Source: Albibeggiatoa sp964388965 (GTDB lineage Bacteria > Pseudomonadota > Gammaproteobacteria > Beggiatoales > Beggiatoaceae). From it: a stretch of 56,466 bases of DNA. Shown here one piece after another: positions 7,968 to 16,611 of this stretch. The position numbers and the translations under genes were made by a program. Below the pieces are notes generated by a model. The model worked only from the letters and a program-made list of their open reading frames with translations. It was not told where the DNA came from and searched no databases. Positions within the stretch are counted from its first letter, which is position 1. The number at the start of each line of letters is the position of its first letter. The stretch lies in NCBI GenBank assembly GCA_964388965.1, contig CAYMCP010000009.1:1-56466 (forward strand), in the 5' to 3' direction.

Positions 7968-9293
7968 ATGAAAAAATCCGATGAAAATCAAAAATTTGTA
8001 GATTGGTTTCGTACAGCTTCCCCTTATATTTATATGCACCATGGACGTACTTTTGTCGTTAGTTTTGATGGTGATGCACTACAACAACCTCATTTCAAAG
8101 CATTAATTCAAGATATTGCCTTATTAAATATTTTGGGTATTCGTGTTGTTATTGTCTATGGCATTCGCGCACAAATCGACGCTGCACTACAACAACATGG
8201 TCTAAACCGAAAATTAATTAATGGACGACGTGTCACCGACGAACAAACTTTACAATATGTTTTATCGGCTTGTGGCGAAGTCAATTTGACTATTCAAACT
8301 TATTTATCTATTGGTTTGAACAACGCACCGGTTTCCGATACAAAAATTTCGGTTGTTTCAGGTAATTTTGTCATGGCTAAACCGTTAGGTATACAAAATG
8401 GCGTTGATTTTCACTATACGGGGGAAGTACGCAAAATAGATACAAATGCAATCGCACAACAACTTAATAATGATGCAATTGTCTTAATTCCGCCGGTAGG
8501 TTATTCGCCGACGGGGGAGATGTTTAATTTATTAGCCGAAGAGGTAGCAACTGCGGTTGCCATTGAATTGCGTGCGACAAAATGGGTATGTTTACATGAA
8601 AATCTGGATTTATTGGATGAACATAATCAACCAATACGCGAATTGACTTTTATTGAAGCACAAAGTTGGTTAAATCGAGATTTGAATATTAATGATCGGA
8701 ATTTACTGGAAAATGCAATAAAAGCTTGTCAAAACGGTGTCGAGCGGGTGCATTTAGTCACGCAAAAAACGGATGGTTCTTTATTGTTAGAATTATTTAG
8801 CCGCGATGGCATTGGTACATTAATTAGTCAAGACTCATTCGAGCATATTCGTCAAGCAACTATTCAAGACATTGGCGGTTTATTGGAACTGATTCAGCCG
8901 CTAGAAGAAAAAGGTATTTTAGTAAGACGTTCACGAGAAAAATTAGAAATGGAGATTGAACGATTTACTGTCCAAGAACGCGATGGAATGATTATTTCTT
9001 GCGCTGCTTTATATCCATTTAATCATGAAAGAACGGCTGAATTAGCCTGTTTTACCGTCCATGAAAAATATAGAGGAATGCGTAAAGGAGACGCAATTTT
9101 AGCTTATTTAGAATTATTGGCAAAAAAACAAAGTTTAGAAAGTATTTTTGTATTAACAACACGCGCTGCACATTGGTTTGTTGAGAGAGGATTTATTCAA
9201 ACATTCCCAGACGCATTACCTAAAGAACGTCAAGCGTTATACAACTTACAGCGTAATTCTAAAGTTTTTATTAAATATTTGGATAAAACTTAA
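7968..9293 (+). CDS. argA: Amino-acid N-acetyltransferase (N-acetylglutamate synthase)
   Basis: Catalyses the first step of arginine biosynthesis, acetyl-CoA plus glutamate to N-acetylglutamate. The 441 aa are the usual ArgA length. An amino-acid-kinase-like domain fills residues 1-280 (RTFVVSFDGDAL, IVYGIRAQIDAAL, GRRVTD), and a GNAT acetyltransferase domain follows (DIGGLLELIQPLEEKGILV, CAALYPF, ELACFTVHEKYRGMRKGDAIL). In this family the kinase-like domain binds arginine for feedback inhibition. No other arg genes are nearby. The ATG at 7968 gives the expected N-terminus (FVDWFRTASPYIYMHHGRTFV). Confidence 0.96.
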   Translation: MKKSDENQKFVDWFRTASPYIYMHHGRTFVVSFDGDALQQPHFKALIQDIALLNILGIRVVIVYGIRAQIDAALQQHGLNRKLINGRRVTDEQTLQYVLSACGEVNLTIQTYLSIGLNNAPVSDTKISVVSGNFVMAKPLGIQNGVDFHYTGEVRKIDTNAIAQQLNNDAIVLIPPVGYSPTGEMFNLLAEEVATAVAIELRATKWVCLHENLDLLDEHNQPIRELTFIEAQSWLNRDLNINDRNLLENAIKACQNGVERVHLVTQKTDGSLLLELFSRDGIGTLISQDSFEHIRQATIQDIGGLLELIQPLEEKGILVRRSREKLEMEIERFTVQERDGMIISCAALYPFNHERTAELACFTVHEKYRGMRKGDAILAYLELLAKKQSLESIFVLTTRAAHWFVERGFIQTFPDALPKERQALYNLQRNSKVFIKYLDKT

Positions 9294-9347
9294 AATCGAT
9301 TCTATAGTACAATTTAAATTGTGGTCTAACTGAACAAACTTGAGGAA

Positions 9348-10037
9348 ATGATGCTAGTAAATTTTCAAATCAAAACTTATGGTTTATTTATCGCCCTAAT
9401 TGTTTTATTGCAAGCTTGCGGTGGTATGCCAGATAAAAATCAGCTATTAGAACAAGCTCGTTTAACTTATGAACAGGCTGAATCAATGCCAACAGATGAG
9501 CGACAAAAATATACTTTAGCTGAGGCGAAAATTGCGCTAAAACAAGCTGAAGAATCACAAAATAAGCGTGATATTGAGGAATTTGCTCGAATTGCCATTG
9601 AAAAATCGAAATTGGCAATGGAAAATTCGCATAAACAAACGATTACTCAAAAATCTCAATCTGTGGCAGTGCCTCAAGTGGCTGTGGAATCCTACGAGAC
9701 AAGTAACGGTTTGGTATTTATTTTACCAAGCAAGGATTTATTTGCTGAGCATCAGGTTGAATTAGAAAATTTGGCTGTTATCAGGCAAATCGCTCAATTT
9801 ATGCAAAAAAATCCAACAAAACATGCTCTAATTGAAGGCTACACAAATCAGCATGATAATGTAGATTTTAATCAAGGTTTGTCTTATCGTCGTGCCAATG
9901 CGGTGCGTTTTGCTTTAATGCGTCAAGGTATTAAATCGAATCGTTTAATTGTAAAAACACGACAACCTACGTTTATAAATCATTCACAAAAACAGTATAT
10001 TAAATTGACTGTAATCAATGCTATCGGAGCATTGTAA
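9348..10037 (+). CDS. OmpA-like lipoprotein with DUF4398-type helical N-terminus
   Basis: 229 aa with a signal peptide ending in the lipobox LLQAC, so an outer-membrane or periplasmic lipoprotein is predicted. After the Cys comes a helical region typical of DUF4398 (LLEQARLTYEQAES, AEAKIALKQAEES), then a C-terminal OmpA/MotB-type domain (LIEGYTNQHDNVDFNQGLSY followed by RRANAVRFALMRQGI). The usual peptidoglycan-binding Asp of the TD motif is Asn in GYTNQHD, though the later Arg pair is kept. Two tandem ATG codons follow GAGGAA; the second, at 9351, has better spacing. Likely an envelope tether to peptidoglycan. Confidence 0.85.
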   Translation: MMLVNFQIKTYGLFIALIVLLQACGGMPDKNQLLEQARLTYEQAESMPTDERQKYTLAEAKIALKQAEESQNKRDIEEFARIAIEKSKLAMENSHKQTITQKSQSVAVPQVAVESYETSNGLVFILPSKDLFAEHQVELENLAVIRQIAQFMQKNPTKHALIEGYTNQHDNVDFNQGLSYRRANAVRFALMRQGIKSNRLIVKTRQPTFINHSQKQYIKLTVINAIGAL

Positions 10038-10277
10038 AACTCGTTTTTGTATCACTTTTATAGCGTTTATGTGGATGATTAGGCATCGCATTTGTCATTC
10101 ATTCAACAATTTATCAGCGATATTGAATATAACGCATTCATCTTTCGAGCAATTAATACGTTTTGTCTTAATATTCACCCCTAACATCTAAAAACAAGTT
10201 GTTTTTCTAATTTCCTTCAACTGGTTTGTTTTTTGCTTTTTTAGCACTCAGGATAAATAAATCATTGGGTGAATACC

Positions 10278-10964
10278 ATGTTGAATATCGCATTAAACTT
10301 TCCACAACCGTCTAATCATCTTATGGACGAACAAGAAAAAACGCTAAGTTATGCTTTAAAATTGGCAACACAGGCGATTTTTAACAAAATTAAACAAGCG
10401 GCTTTCAATCAAGCTATCGTGCACGAAAAATTACCATTTTCTTTGTATATCAATCAATTAGAAGTTTATTTACTCGTATATAGAACGTTAGAGCATCGTT
10501 GCAAAAATGATGAGCAATTACAAAATATTTGGCACGATAAAATGCTGAAAACGCCTGCGTTAGAGCATGATTTAGCTTGTTTGCAAACGGAAATGTTAAA
10601 CGCACGGGTACAGCGTATGACTATGGATTTTATGCAATTCGTGAAGCAAACGAGTAATCAGAACCATTTTCAAGCATTAGGTGTTTTGTATGCCTTAGAA
10701 AAATTAAGTCTGGTACACTATAAGTTGTTGCCACATATTCAAAACATGTATGATTTGAAAGGTAAGGGGATAACGTTTTACCGTTCTTATGATGAAAATC
10801 TACACCAGCAATGGTATGCGTTTAAACAGCGTTTGGATACGGTTGAGGTGAATGCTTTAGCGCAAACAGATGTGATAAATAGCGCGAAACAAACCTTTGA
10901 AAGAATAGATAAATTGTTAGATAATTTATGGAAATTACGCGCATTGTACCAACAAGCAGCATAG
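10278..10964 (+). CDS. Heme-oxygenase-fold protein lacking the proximal histidine
   Basis: All-helical 228-aa protein; I chose the ATG at 10278 preceded by GGGTG rather than the GTG at 10269. The stretch from LATQAIFNKIK through VYLLVYRTLEH lines up without gaps with the first helices of biliverdin-forming heme oxygenases, and LGVLYALEKLSLVHYKLL sits where they have YVLEGSTLGGQ. The residue at the position of the heme-ligand His is Phe, and the glycines of the distal helix are replaced. It therefore looks like a fold relative without classical heme oxygenase chemistry. The alignment is by eye, so fold assignment is inference. Confidence 0.55.
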   Translation: MLNIALNFPQPSNHLMDEQEKTLSYALKLATQAIFNKIKQAAFNQAIVHEKLPFSLYINQLEVYLLVYRTLEHRCKNDEQLQNIWHDKMLKTPALEHDLACLQTEMLNARVQRMTMDFMQFVKQTSNQNHFQALGVLYALEKLSLVHYKLLPHIQNMYDLKGKGITFYRSYDENLHQQWYAFKQRLDTVEVNALAQTDVINSAKQTFERIDKLLDNLWKLRALYQQAA

Positions 10965-10984
10965 TATTGGATTTTTTAAAAGTA

Positions 10985-11165
10985 GAATCACAGTTTGTAC
11001 CAAGTTGCGGGTGTTTAGGGAGTTGCTCGATAAGCCCATTGTTTGAGGAACCAAACGCCACACCCCTGTGACACCGCTAGAGCGAATCAAAACCTACAAG
11101 CACTTTTAGCCTAGAATGTGAGTAGGACGAGTCAAAGAGGTGGGTTTTGGCAAATTTTTTCACTG
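10985..11165. other. Structured intergenic segment of unknown nature
   Basis: Between two convergent genes lies a stretch with more G and C than its surroundings and several possible stems: GTTTG/CAAAC around a six-base AGGAAC loop (11039-11054), a GCGG-GTGT/ACAC-CGC pairing that closes a larger arm, and AAAACCTAC pairing with GTGGGTTTT further on. No convincing protein frame is present. It could be a small RNA gene or a decayed gene. I could not match it to 6S, 4.5S, tmRNA or RNase P RNA. Confidence 0.3.
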
Positions 11166-11193
11166 CGTTTATTGATACATTCCGCTACTAAAA

Positions 11194-12489
11194 TTAATGT
11201 AATGGATAAATAAATAGTTTTTGGGTGTATTCGATATTGTTAAAAACAATTGTATACGCTAAAAAACCACCTTCTTGAAAGCGAATTGTAGGCGATACGA
11301 ATTGCTCACCAATCGGCAATTTATAAGCTGTTGCAGTAAAATCTGGTTGTAGAATATAACTATTTCCTTCAAATATAAGCAAATATGCGCCATTTTGATA
11401 CATTTTTATATCTTCTAAACCGTCAATTTGGTGCAACATGGTTAAAAAGATATGAGGTTCAATGATGGCAGGATAAATTGTTTGAGCAGTTAAATCGTCG
11501 TAGATTACGTGACCTTCTGGACTTTGATACTCTCCTGATGGGGCTGTATATCCTGTTTGGTGGGTGATTTTCACACCTAACATATTGTTTTCTTTACAGG
11601 TATTAATATCATTACCATTGTCACTATGACATTCGGTAGCGAACGAGCTATCAACAAAAGCATCAAATACACACACTATTACATCATATTTAGCATCATC
11701 ATTTTGCTGATAATTATCTTTCACGTTGGCATAATTAAAAATGACATCGCCTTTATCATCCATGTAAATCTCACCATAAGGCAAAATATTTCTTAATAAA
11801 ATCATATCTTTAGGAGCTGGAATCAATGATAATGCCTGTTTTTCCAAAGTAATAATGCGTAAATCATGCGGCTTTATTTGAATCTCAATCGTAGTATTAT
11901 CATCCGCTTGCACAAAACTTTCTTTGTTAGGAATAAACGTGAATTGTAAATTTGAATCGTCGGCAGCTTTAACAATCCCGTTTGAATCTTGAACAAATTT
12001 GAATTGTGCTAAATTATTCTGCGCTAAGGCTTGGTTCATACCCTCTAAGATAGTTGTTATTTTTTCTGTGCCGCCTAACGCTAGTCCAGAATTTAATTGA
12101 GGTAATTCAGGCATATTCACTGATTTTAAATTACTATTTAATGTTTTTAGATTAAGTGGCGTACCAGCGGGCGCATTAAATTTTCCTGTTTTAAGATCAA
12201 AAAACCAATTTTTCGGCAATAAATCGTGAATCGCTTCAGCATTAATTTTTTTCAAATCAAAATGCGTTAGAATTTTAGACATGTCTTCACTAGGTAACTT
12301 ACTGAAAATGACTGGGTCTAAAGCGTTAAGATGATCTACAGTGAATTGAGCTAAAACGTCGGGAGAAAAACCACCAAGCGAATTTGCGCGAATGCCGCGT
12401 AAAGCATCTGATGAGAGATTTAAAAACTGTTTAGCAGAAACGGCGGAAAGAGCTGAATAAGTCATGTAGGACATTTGATCGGCTATCAT
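11194..12489 (-). CDS. C-terminal part of a secreted SGNH/dockerin protein, separated by a frameshift
   Basis: 431 aa from an internal ATG at 12489 that lacks a ribosome binding site. The frame is open further upstream to a stop at 12577-12579, giving ENLAAKSFQAFHQSDILKLNPEIF before the ATG. The N-terminal third holds short degenerate leucine-rich motifs (FLNLSSDALRGI, LGGFSPDVLAQF, LNALDPVIFSKLPSEDM) seen in large surface proteins of related bacteria; the rest is beta-rich and acidic with a Cys pair, and I do not recognise it. Adding one A to the A7 run at 12573-12579 fuses it to the preceding 526-aa product. It is best read as the distal half of that protein. Confidence 0.65.
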   Translation of the reverse strand: MIADQMSYMTYSALSAVSAKQFLNLSSDALRGIRANSLGGFSPDVLAQFTVDHLNALDPVIFSKLPSEDMSKILTHFDLKKINAEAIHDLLPKNWFFDLKTGKFNAPAGTPLNLKTLNSNLKSVNMPELPQLNSGLALGGTEKITTILEGMNQALAQNNLAQFKFVQDSNGIVKAADDSNLQFTFIPNKESFVQADDNTTIEIQIKPHDLRIITLEKQALSLIPAPKDMILLRNILPYGEIYMDDKGDVIFNYANVKDNYQQNDDAKYDVIVCVFDAFVDSSFATECHSDNGNDINTCKENNMLGVKITHQTGYTAPSGEYQSPEGHVIYDDLTAQTIYPAIIEPHIFLTMLHQIDGLEDIKMYQNGAYLLIFEGNSYILQPDFTATAYKLPIGEQFVSPTIRFQEGGFLAYTIVFNNIEYTQKLFIYPLH

Positions 12490-12566
12490 GCTTTTAAATA
12501 TTTCTGGATTTAGCTTGAGAATATCGGATTGATGAAATGCTTGGAATGATTTAGCTGCTAAGTTCT

Positions 12567-14147
12567 CTATATTTTTTTAGTCAGCTTTGCGAGATTTTCA
12601 GGCTCAATATCATAATCTGTTAATCGATGTTGTTCTACATTGATACGCGCTTTTAAAATAAGCTCCTGTGGGTATTCAACATCTTCCTCGCGGATGATAA
12701 TGTCAAACTGAAAATGACCTAATAAATTTGCCTCCCAAGTGATTACGTGATTGTAATTATCTAGTTTGATGTCTACAGGCGCGTGTTTGAATTCATAATT
12801 TAGTTTATGACCTTGCGCAGATGCAGCATCGATTGTAGCAAGATACTTATCACCATAAGCTATTGTTTGATTGAGTATTTTATCTTCAGTTAATCCAGCA
12901 GGTACAAGCAATTTTAGTGGTTCATGTACTGAAACATCGGAATCAATATTAGCCTGATAAAGATCAAGATCAGTTCTACCAACATTGCCATCACCGTCAA
13001 AATCACCGTTTCGCCAACCAATGCCAGTTTTATAGTTATCCACATCTGCGCGTTCCCAGTTGGCAGTCAAGATATTAAAATCAGTGCTATTCACCATGCC
13101 GTCGAGATTGGCATCTCCCAATTTCAATGTGTCGCGCACACCAGCGTAAAAATGTGTTGCAGTAATTTGCCAAGCTGTTTCTTGTAACAGTGTTTTCCAT
13201 TCAGGTGTAATTTCAACAAAATACGGATGATAAAGCGGTATGTACCAGTCAATGTTACCATAGTTGCCAGTCGTCAGTCCACGTGGGTCTTCTCGGTAGA
13301 ACACGGTAAAAAAAACCAGTGCCTTAAAATATTGCATTACACCGGGAGCAAGATGATTACCGTCACCGTACACATTTGCGATGTCGTTGTAGATGTCAGA
13401 ACCGTTGATTATAGGCGATGCTCTAAGCCGCTCATTGAGTTCGTAAAGCGCGTCACCCATTGGAATGATTAATATTTCATTGTCAAGTAAACCCGCAGTT
13501 TCATTGCGTATTTCGTGCATCAGATATTCGTAATAATCCCGAGAGCGGTTATTAAATTGAGAGGTGTCTGTATATTCTTCATTCCACTTAGTTCGATAAT
13601 CAAAGCTTTCAAAATCGGGATTGTCGGGCGCACCATAAACCTTTGGCCACTGCGAGTAGATATAAACTTGAAGACAGGAATCACTCATTCCCTGCTTGAC
13701 CATCAAATTAATAAAATTCATACTCATTGGCACATCACCTTCCTCGCGCGGGCGATCCTGCCAATAATGCCAACTTTCCTTGAGTTTAGATTTATTCCAA
13801 TACCAAGGTTTGCCATCATAAGGTTGCAAAACCAACGTATCCCAATGATTAGTTGTCATATCTGGGATAAATTCGTCTCGATAGAAAGAATCACTATCAG
13901 AATCACCGTGATACCAGTGCCACCAGAATGATGCACCTGATAGTATCTGCATAAAATCTTTAGAAGTTTTTTGTCCGCTAAGGGTGTGTCCTCGCTCTTT
14001 AGCTAAAATACGCAGACCTGTTGCCATTTTCGTGCGATATGTCAGACTGTTACCTACAAAATAAACATTTCTATCAATAGCTATAGATTGGTTGGTATAA
14101 CCTATCATTAAAATTAATAGACTGCTGATCTTCATAAATTGATTCAT
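12567..14147 (-). CDS. Secreted SGNH-hydrolase-like protein with dockerin-type repeats
   Basis: 526 aa with a signal peptide (MKISSLLILMIGYTNQSIA). The mature N-terminus NVYFVGNSLTYRTK is a GDSL/SGNH block I, with Asn/Ser in place of the usual GDS. A long region follows with many aromatic residues. Around residues 340-400 two EF-hand-like loops, GDANLDGMVNSTDFNIL and GDFDGDGNVGRTDLDLY, form a dockerin type I pair. An Ig/cadherin-like segment follows (ITWEANLLGHFQFDIII). The ATG at 14147 has AAAGGA upstream. The frame stops at 12567 directly after an A7 run, and the next frame continues into 11194-12566. Function unknown; extracellular esterase or carbohydrate-related is inference. Confidence 0.75.
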   Translation of the reverse strand: MNQFMKISSLLILMIGYTNQSIAIDRNVYFVGNSLTYRTKMATGLRILAKERGHTLSGQKTSKDFMQILSGASFWWHWYHGDSDSDSFYRDEFIPDMTTNHWDTLVLQPYDGKPWYWNKSKLKESWHYWQDRPREEGDVPMSMNFINLMVKQGMSDSCLQVYIYSQWPKVYGAPDNPDFESFDYRTKWNEEYTDTSQFNNRSRDYYEYLMHEIRNETAGLLDNEILIIPMGDALYELNERLRASPIINGSDIYNDIANVYGDGNHLAPGVMQYFKALVFFTVFYREDPRGLTTGNYGNIDWYIPLYHPYFVEITPEWKTLLQETAWQITATHFYAGVRDTLKLGDANLDGMVNSTDFNILTANWERADVDNYKTGIGWRNGDFDGDGNVGRTDLDLYQANIDSDVSVHEPLKLLVPAGLTEDKILNQTIAYGDKYLATIDAASAQGHKLNYEFKHAPVDIKLDNYNHVITWEANLLGHFQFDIIIREEDVEYPQELILKARINVEQHRLTDYDIEPENLAKLTKKI

Positions 14148-14299
14148 TATTTTTCCTTTGAGAGTACAAAATTTGTTTTGTAGTCAATTCCATTCAAATG
14201 TACGCATGAGTTTAGACGTAATTCTGTGGATTATAAAGCGTGAAAATTTCAAAAATTACCCCATATTCCTACTTCTCATTTCTCAATTTTTAGCACACC

Positions 14300-14734
14300 A
14301 TGTTTACCAATAATCGTGAACAATTACGCCAAGTTTATCGTACTGTCTGGCAAAAATATCAACAACAACAGAATTTAGAACCTCTTGAAATCATTATCCG
14401 AGATGTGATGCTAGCGCATCCAGAATATCAAACACAACTTATAAGTGCCGATTTAGACAAAGATTATCTGCCTGAAATGGGACAAACTAATCCATTTTTA
14501 CATATCGGATTGCATATCGCTCTGCATGAGCAGTTGGCTACTAATCGTCCTATCGGCATTCGCGCACTGTATGCCAAAGCAGTGAGAAAAAATCAAGATA
14601 AACACGATATAGAGCATAAAATGATGGAATGTTTAGCAGAAAATTTATGGACGGCACAGCGTGATAGCGTGATGCCAGATGAACAGGCTTATTTGCAATG
14701 TTTAAAAACGCAGTTGTTGAAAATAAAAAAATAA
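14300..14734 (+). CDS. DUF1841 family protein
   Basis: 144 aa, cytosolic and helical. The family pattern is visible: NREQLRQVYRTVWQKY at the N-terminus, IRDVMLAHPEYQ, the NPFLHIGLHIALHEQL segment with three histidines, then HDIEHKMMECLAENLW. These His/Glu-rich helices suggest a metal site, but no activity is established for DUF1841. It is followed 44 bases later by the DUF971 gene on the same strand and the two may be co-transcribed. Confidence 0.88.
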   Translation: MFTNNREQLRQVYRTVWQKYQQQQNLEPLEIIIRDVMLAHPEYQTQLISADLDKDYLPEMGQTNPFLHIGLHIALHEQLATNRPIGIRALYAKAVRKNQDKHDIEHKMMECLAENLWTAQRDSVMPDEQAYLQCLKTQLLKIKK

Positions 14735-14778
14735 CACATACTGTCTAGCCACTGTATTAAATTTATCTAGGGGATACG

Positions 14779-15144
14779 ATGTCTACACCAACGCCAATTG
14801 AGATGGAATTTCGTCAAAAAACTAAAGTATTGAGTATTACATTCAGTGATGATCAATATTTTGAGTTACCTTATGAGTATTTACGAGTATATTCACCTTC
14901 TGCGGAAGTGCGTGGTCACGCGCCCGGTGATGAGGTATTACAATATGGCAAAAAAGGTGTAAATATCGAACATATTGAGCCTGTAGGCACGTATGCTGTG
15001 TCTTTGCATTTCGATGATGGGCACAATACGGGTATTTATTCATGGGATTGGCTGTATTATCTCGGTGTAAACCATATCCAGTTGTGGCAAGAATATTTGG
15101 AAAAATTAAAACAAGCTGATAAAAAACGTGAGCCTGAAAGTTGA
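14779..15144 (+). CDS. DUF971 family protein
   Basis: 121 aa, a complete stand-alone DUF971 domain (the small N-terminal domain also found in gamma-butyrobetaine hydroxylases). Key stretches are LSITFSDDQYFELPYEYLRVYSPSAE, IEPVGTYAVSLHFDDGHNTGIYSWDWLYYLG. The start has AGGGGA seven bases upstream. Stand-alone members are linked in other genomes to iron-sulfur protein maturation, but the role is not proven. ErpA, elsewhere in this window, is not adjacent. Confidence 0.9.
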   Translation: MSTPTPIEMEFRQKTKVLSITFSDDQYFELPYEYLRVYSPSAEVRGHAPGDEVLQYGKKGVNIEHIEPVGTYAVSLHFDDGHNTGIYSWDWLYYLGVNHIQLWQEYLEKLKQADKKREPES

Positions 15145-15150
15145 AATAGC

Positions 15151-16611
15151 TTAAAAAAACTGTGACCATTGCTCACAAAGTTGTTTTACTTCTTGTGTAT
15201 CAGGCAATTGATTACGATATGCTAAAACCTGCCAAGCTTTGGTTAAGCGAAAAAAATAATTTGATAAATCTGCACCTTGAGTATGACGCACCAAGCGAAT
15301 AGATTCATTTTCTGTCGTGCTGTCATAAATTGCCATGTTATACTGCTGTTGTAGCCGCGCCAACGCACCACGATATAGTAAACTTATTGATTGACGGTGT
15401 TGGTTTTGTTGCCATAATTGCCAAGCTTGTTGAGAAATATGTTCAGGTAGAAGATGCGACGCTGATTGTTGAATAGGTATTGACTCTATTTGAGGCTGAT
15501 ATTGTGTTTTTTTTCCAACCCATTGTTTTGTCGCAGGTATTTGTAAAATACGATAAATTAACCACGCTATCGCGCCGCCTATTGTCAGCCATAACATTGC
15601 CTCAAATAGTTGCGCCCAAACACCGATCCATGAGAGTGGTAATGTCCAATCACTTTCTAAGTCAACGTCACTATCATCCTCGCCGATGTATTGCCAATAT
15701 TTTAGTTCCTCCTCAGTGTTGAATTCAGGCTGTTGTAATACTTCCTCTATATATTGTTTTGCCTGTTCTGGTTTCGCTACCTGTGCGTACAATTGGGCTG
15801 GATAAAAACAAGTCAGCGCGACGACTGCGACAACAGATAAAGTTACAGTAGCTTGTAAAACTTTTTGGCGAATTTGGCGAAAGGTTAATTCAATATCCCA
15901 ACCTTCTAAGTGTGTGCGCCGATTTAGGTACAACGCAAATCCTCCCGCAACATAAAATGGTTCAATTAAGCTTAATGCAATGTAATTGAAAATAAAATCT
16001 ATACTTAAAAATAATATTCCATTTTCTTCGATAAATGCGTAAAACATAGATTGCAAATCAGTATTTTCAGGTAAGAATAAAAACAGTAAGCTATACAGTA
16101 GTAATATTATAAGTGCTTGAAAATGCAAACAAACAATTGTTAGCCACATTGCTGTATTAGCGGTTTTTTGTTGTAATACTTTAAAACGTTGTTGTGCTAC
16201 TGTGCCGCGACTGCGTTCAAGTTGCCAAATCGGTAACGAAAATGAGCGCGTCAAGGTAAAACGATACAAGGTTAAACTTAATAGTAAACGAGTTTTAAAA
16301 AGTAATTGTGGTAATGCGTTTAGCATTTTTGCGATGGTGATATGCTCACCAAACAAGGCGTGACTGAAAAAATGTAATATTATGCGGTCATAAAGTGGTT
16401 TTAACCACCAAACAATTAGCGGTGCCCAAATTTCTGGATATTCAAAAAACAATGCTGTTATCAAATAGATTGCAATAAAAATTGGTAATGTAAACGCAAA
16501 CCAAATGCGGTAAAAATCCCACATCCAATGTTGCGTCATGCAAAATCCTAAATCAACAGCTTCCCAGGCGGTACGCGGTCTAACCACTGCCTCAATTTTA
16601 TCTAGTCGCAC
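15151..16611 (-). CDS. Multi-pass membrane protein with C-terminal DUF4129
   Basis: 486 aa from GTG 16611, chosen because CGGGA lies upstream and VRLDKIEAVVRPRTAWEAVDLG is the usual start; a TTG at 16632 is also open. About seven membrane segments follow, including YRIWFAFTLPIFIAIYLITALF and MWLTIVCLHFQALIILLLYSLL. A last segment near residue 335 (LWLTIGGAIAWLIYRIL) precedes a cytosolic DUF4129-type tail (QSISLLYRGALARLQQ, ESIRLVRHTQ). It overlaps the end of the SpoIIM-like gene by 14 bases, so the two are translationally coupled. In other bacteria this pair sits with MoxR ATPase, DUF58 and von Willebrand genes, which are absent here. Confidence 0.78.
   Translation of the reverse strand: MRLDKIEAVVRPRTAWEAVDLGFCMTQHWMWDFYRIWFAFTLPIFIAIYLITALFFEYPEIWAPLIVWWLKPLYDRIILHFFSHALFGEHITIAKMLNALPQLLFKTRLLLSLTLYRFTLTRSFSLPIWQLERSRGTVAQQRFKVLQQKTANTAMWLTIVCLHFQALIILLLYSLLFLFLPENTDLQSMFYAFIEENGILFLSIDFIFNYIALSLIEPFYVAGGFALYLNRRTHLEGWDIELTFRQIRQKVLQATVTLSVVAVVALTCFYPAQLYAQVAKPEQAKQYIEEVLQQPEFNTEEELKYWQYIGEDDSDVDLESDWTLPLSWIGVWAQLFEAMLWLTIGGAIAWLIYRILQIPATKQWVGKKTQYQPQIESIPIQQSASHLLPEHISQQAWQLWQQNQHRQSISLLYRGALARLQQQYNMAIYDSTTENESIRLVRHTQGADLSNYFFRLTKAWQVLAYRNQLPDTQEVKQLCEQWSQFF

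Noticed and set aside
13227..13931. Two open frames of 81 and 138 codons on the plus strand
   Set aside because: They lie entirely antisense within the SGNH/dockerin gene, show no family pattern and have no ribosome binding site.
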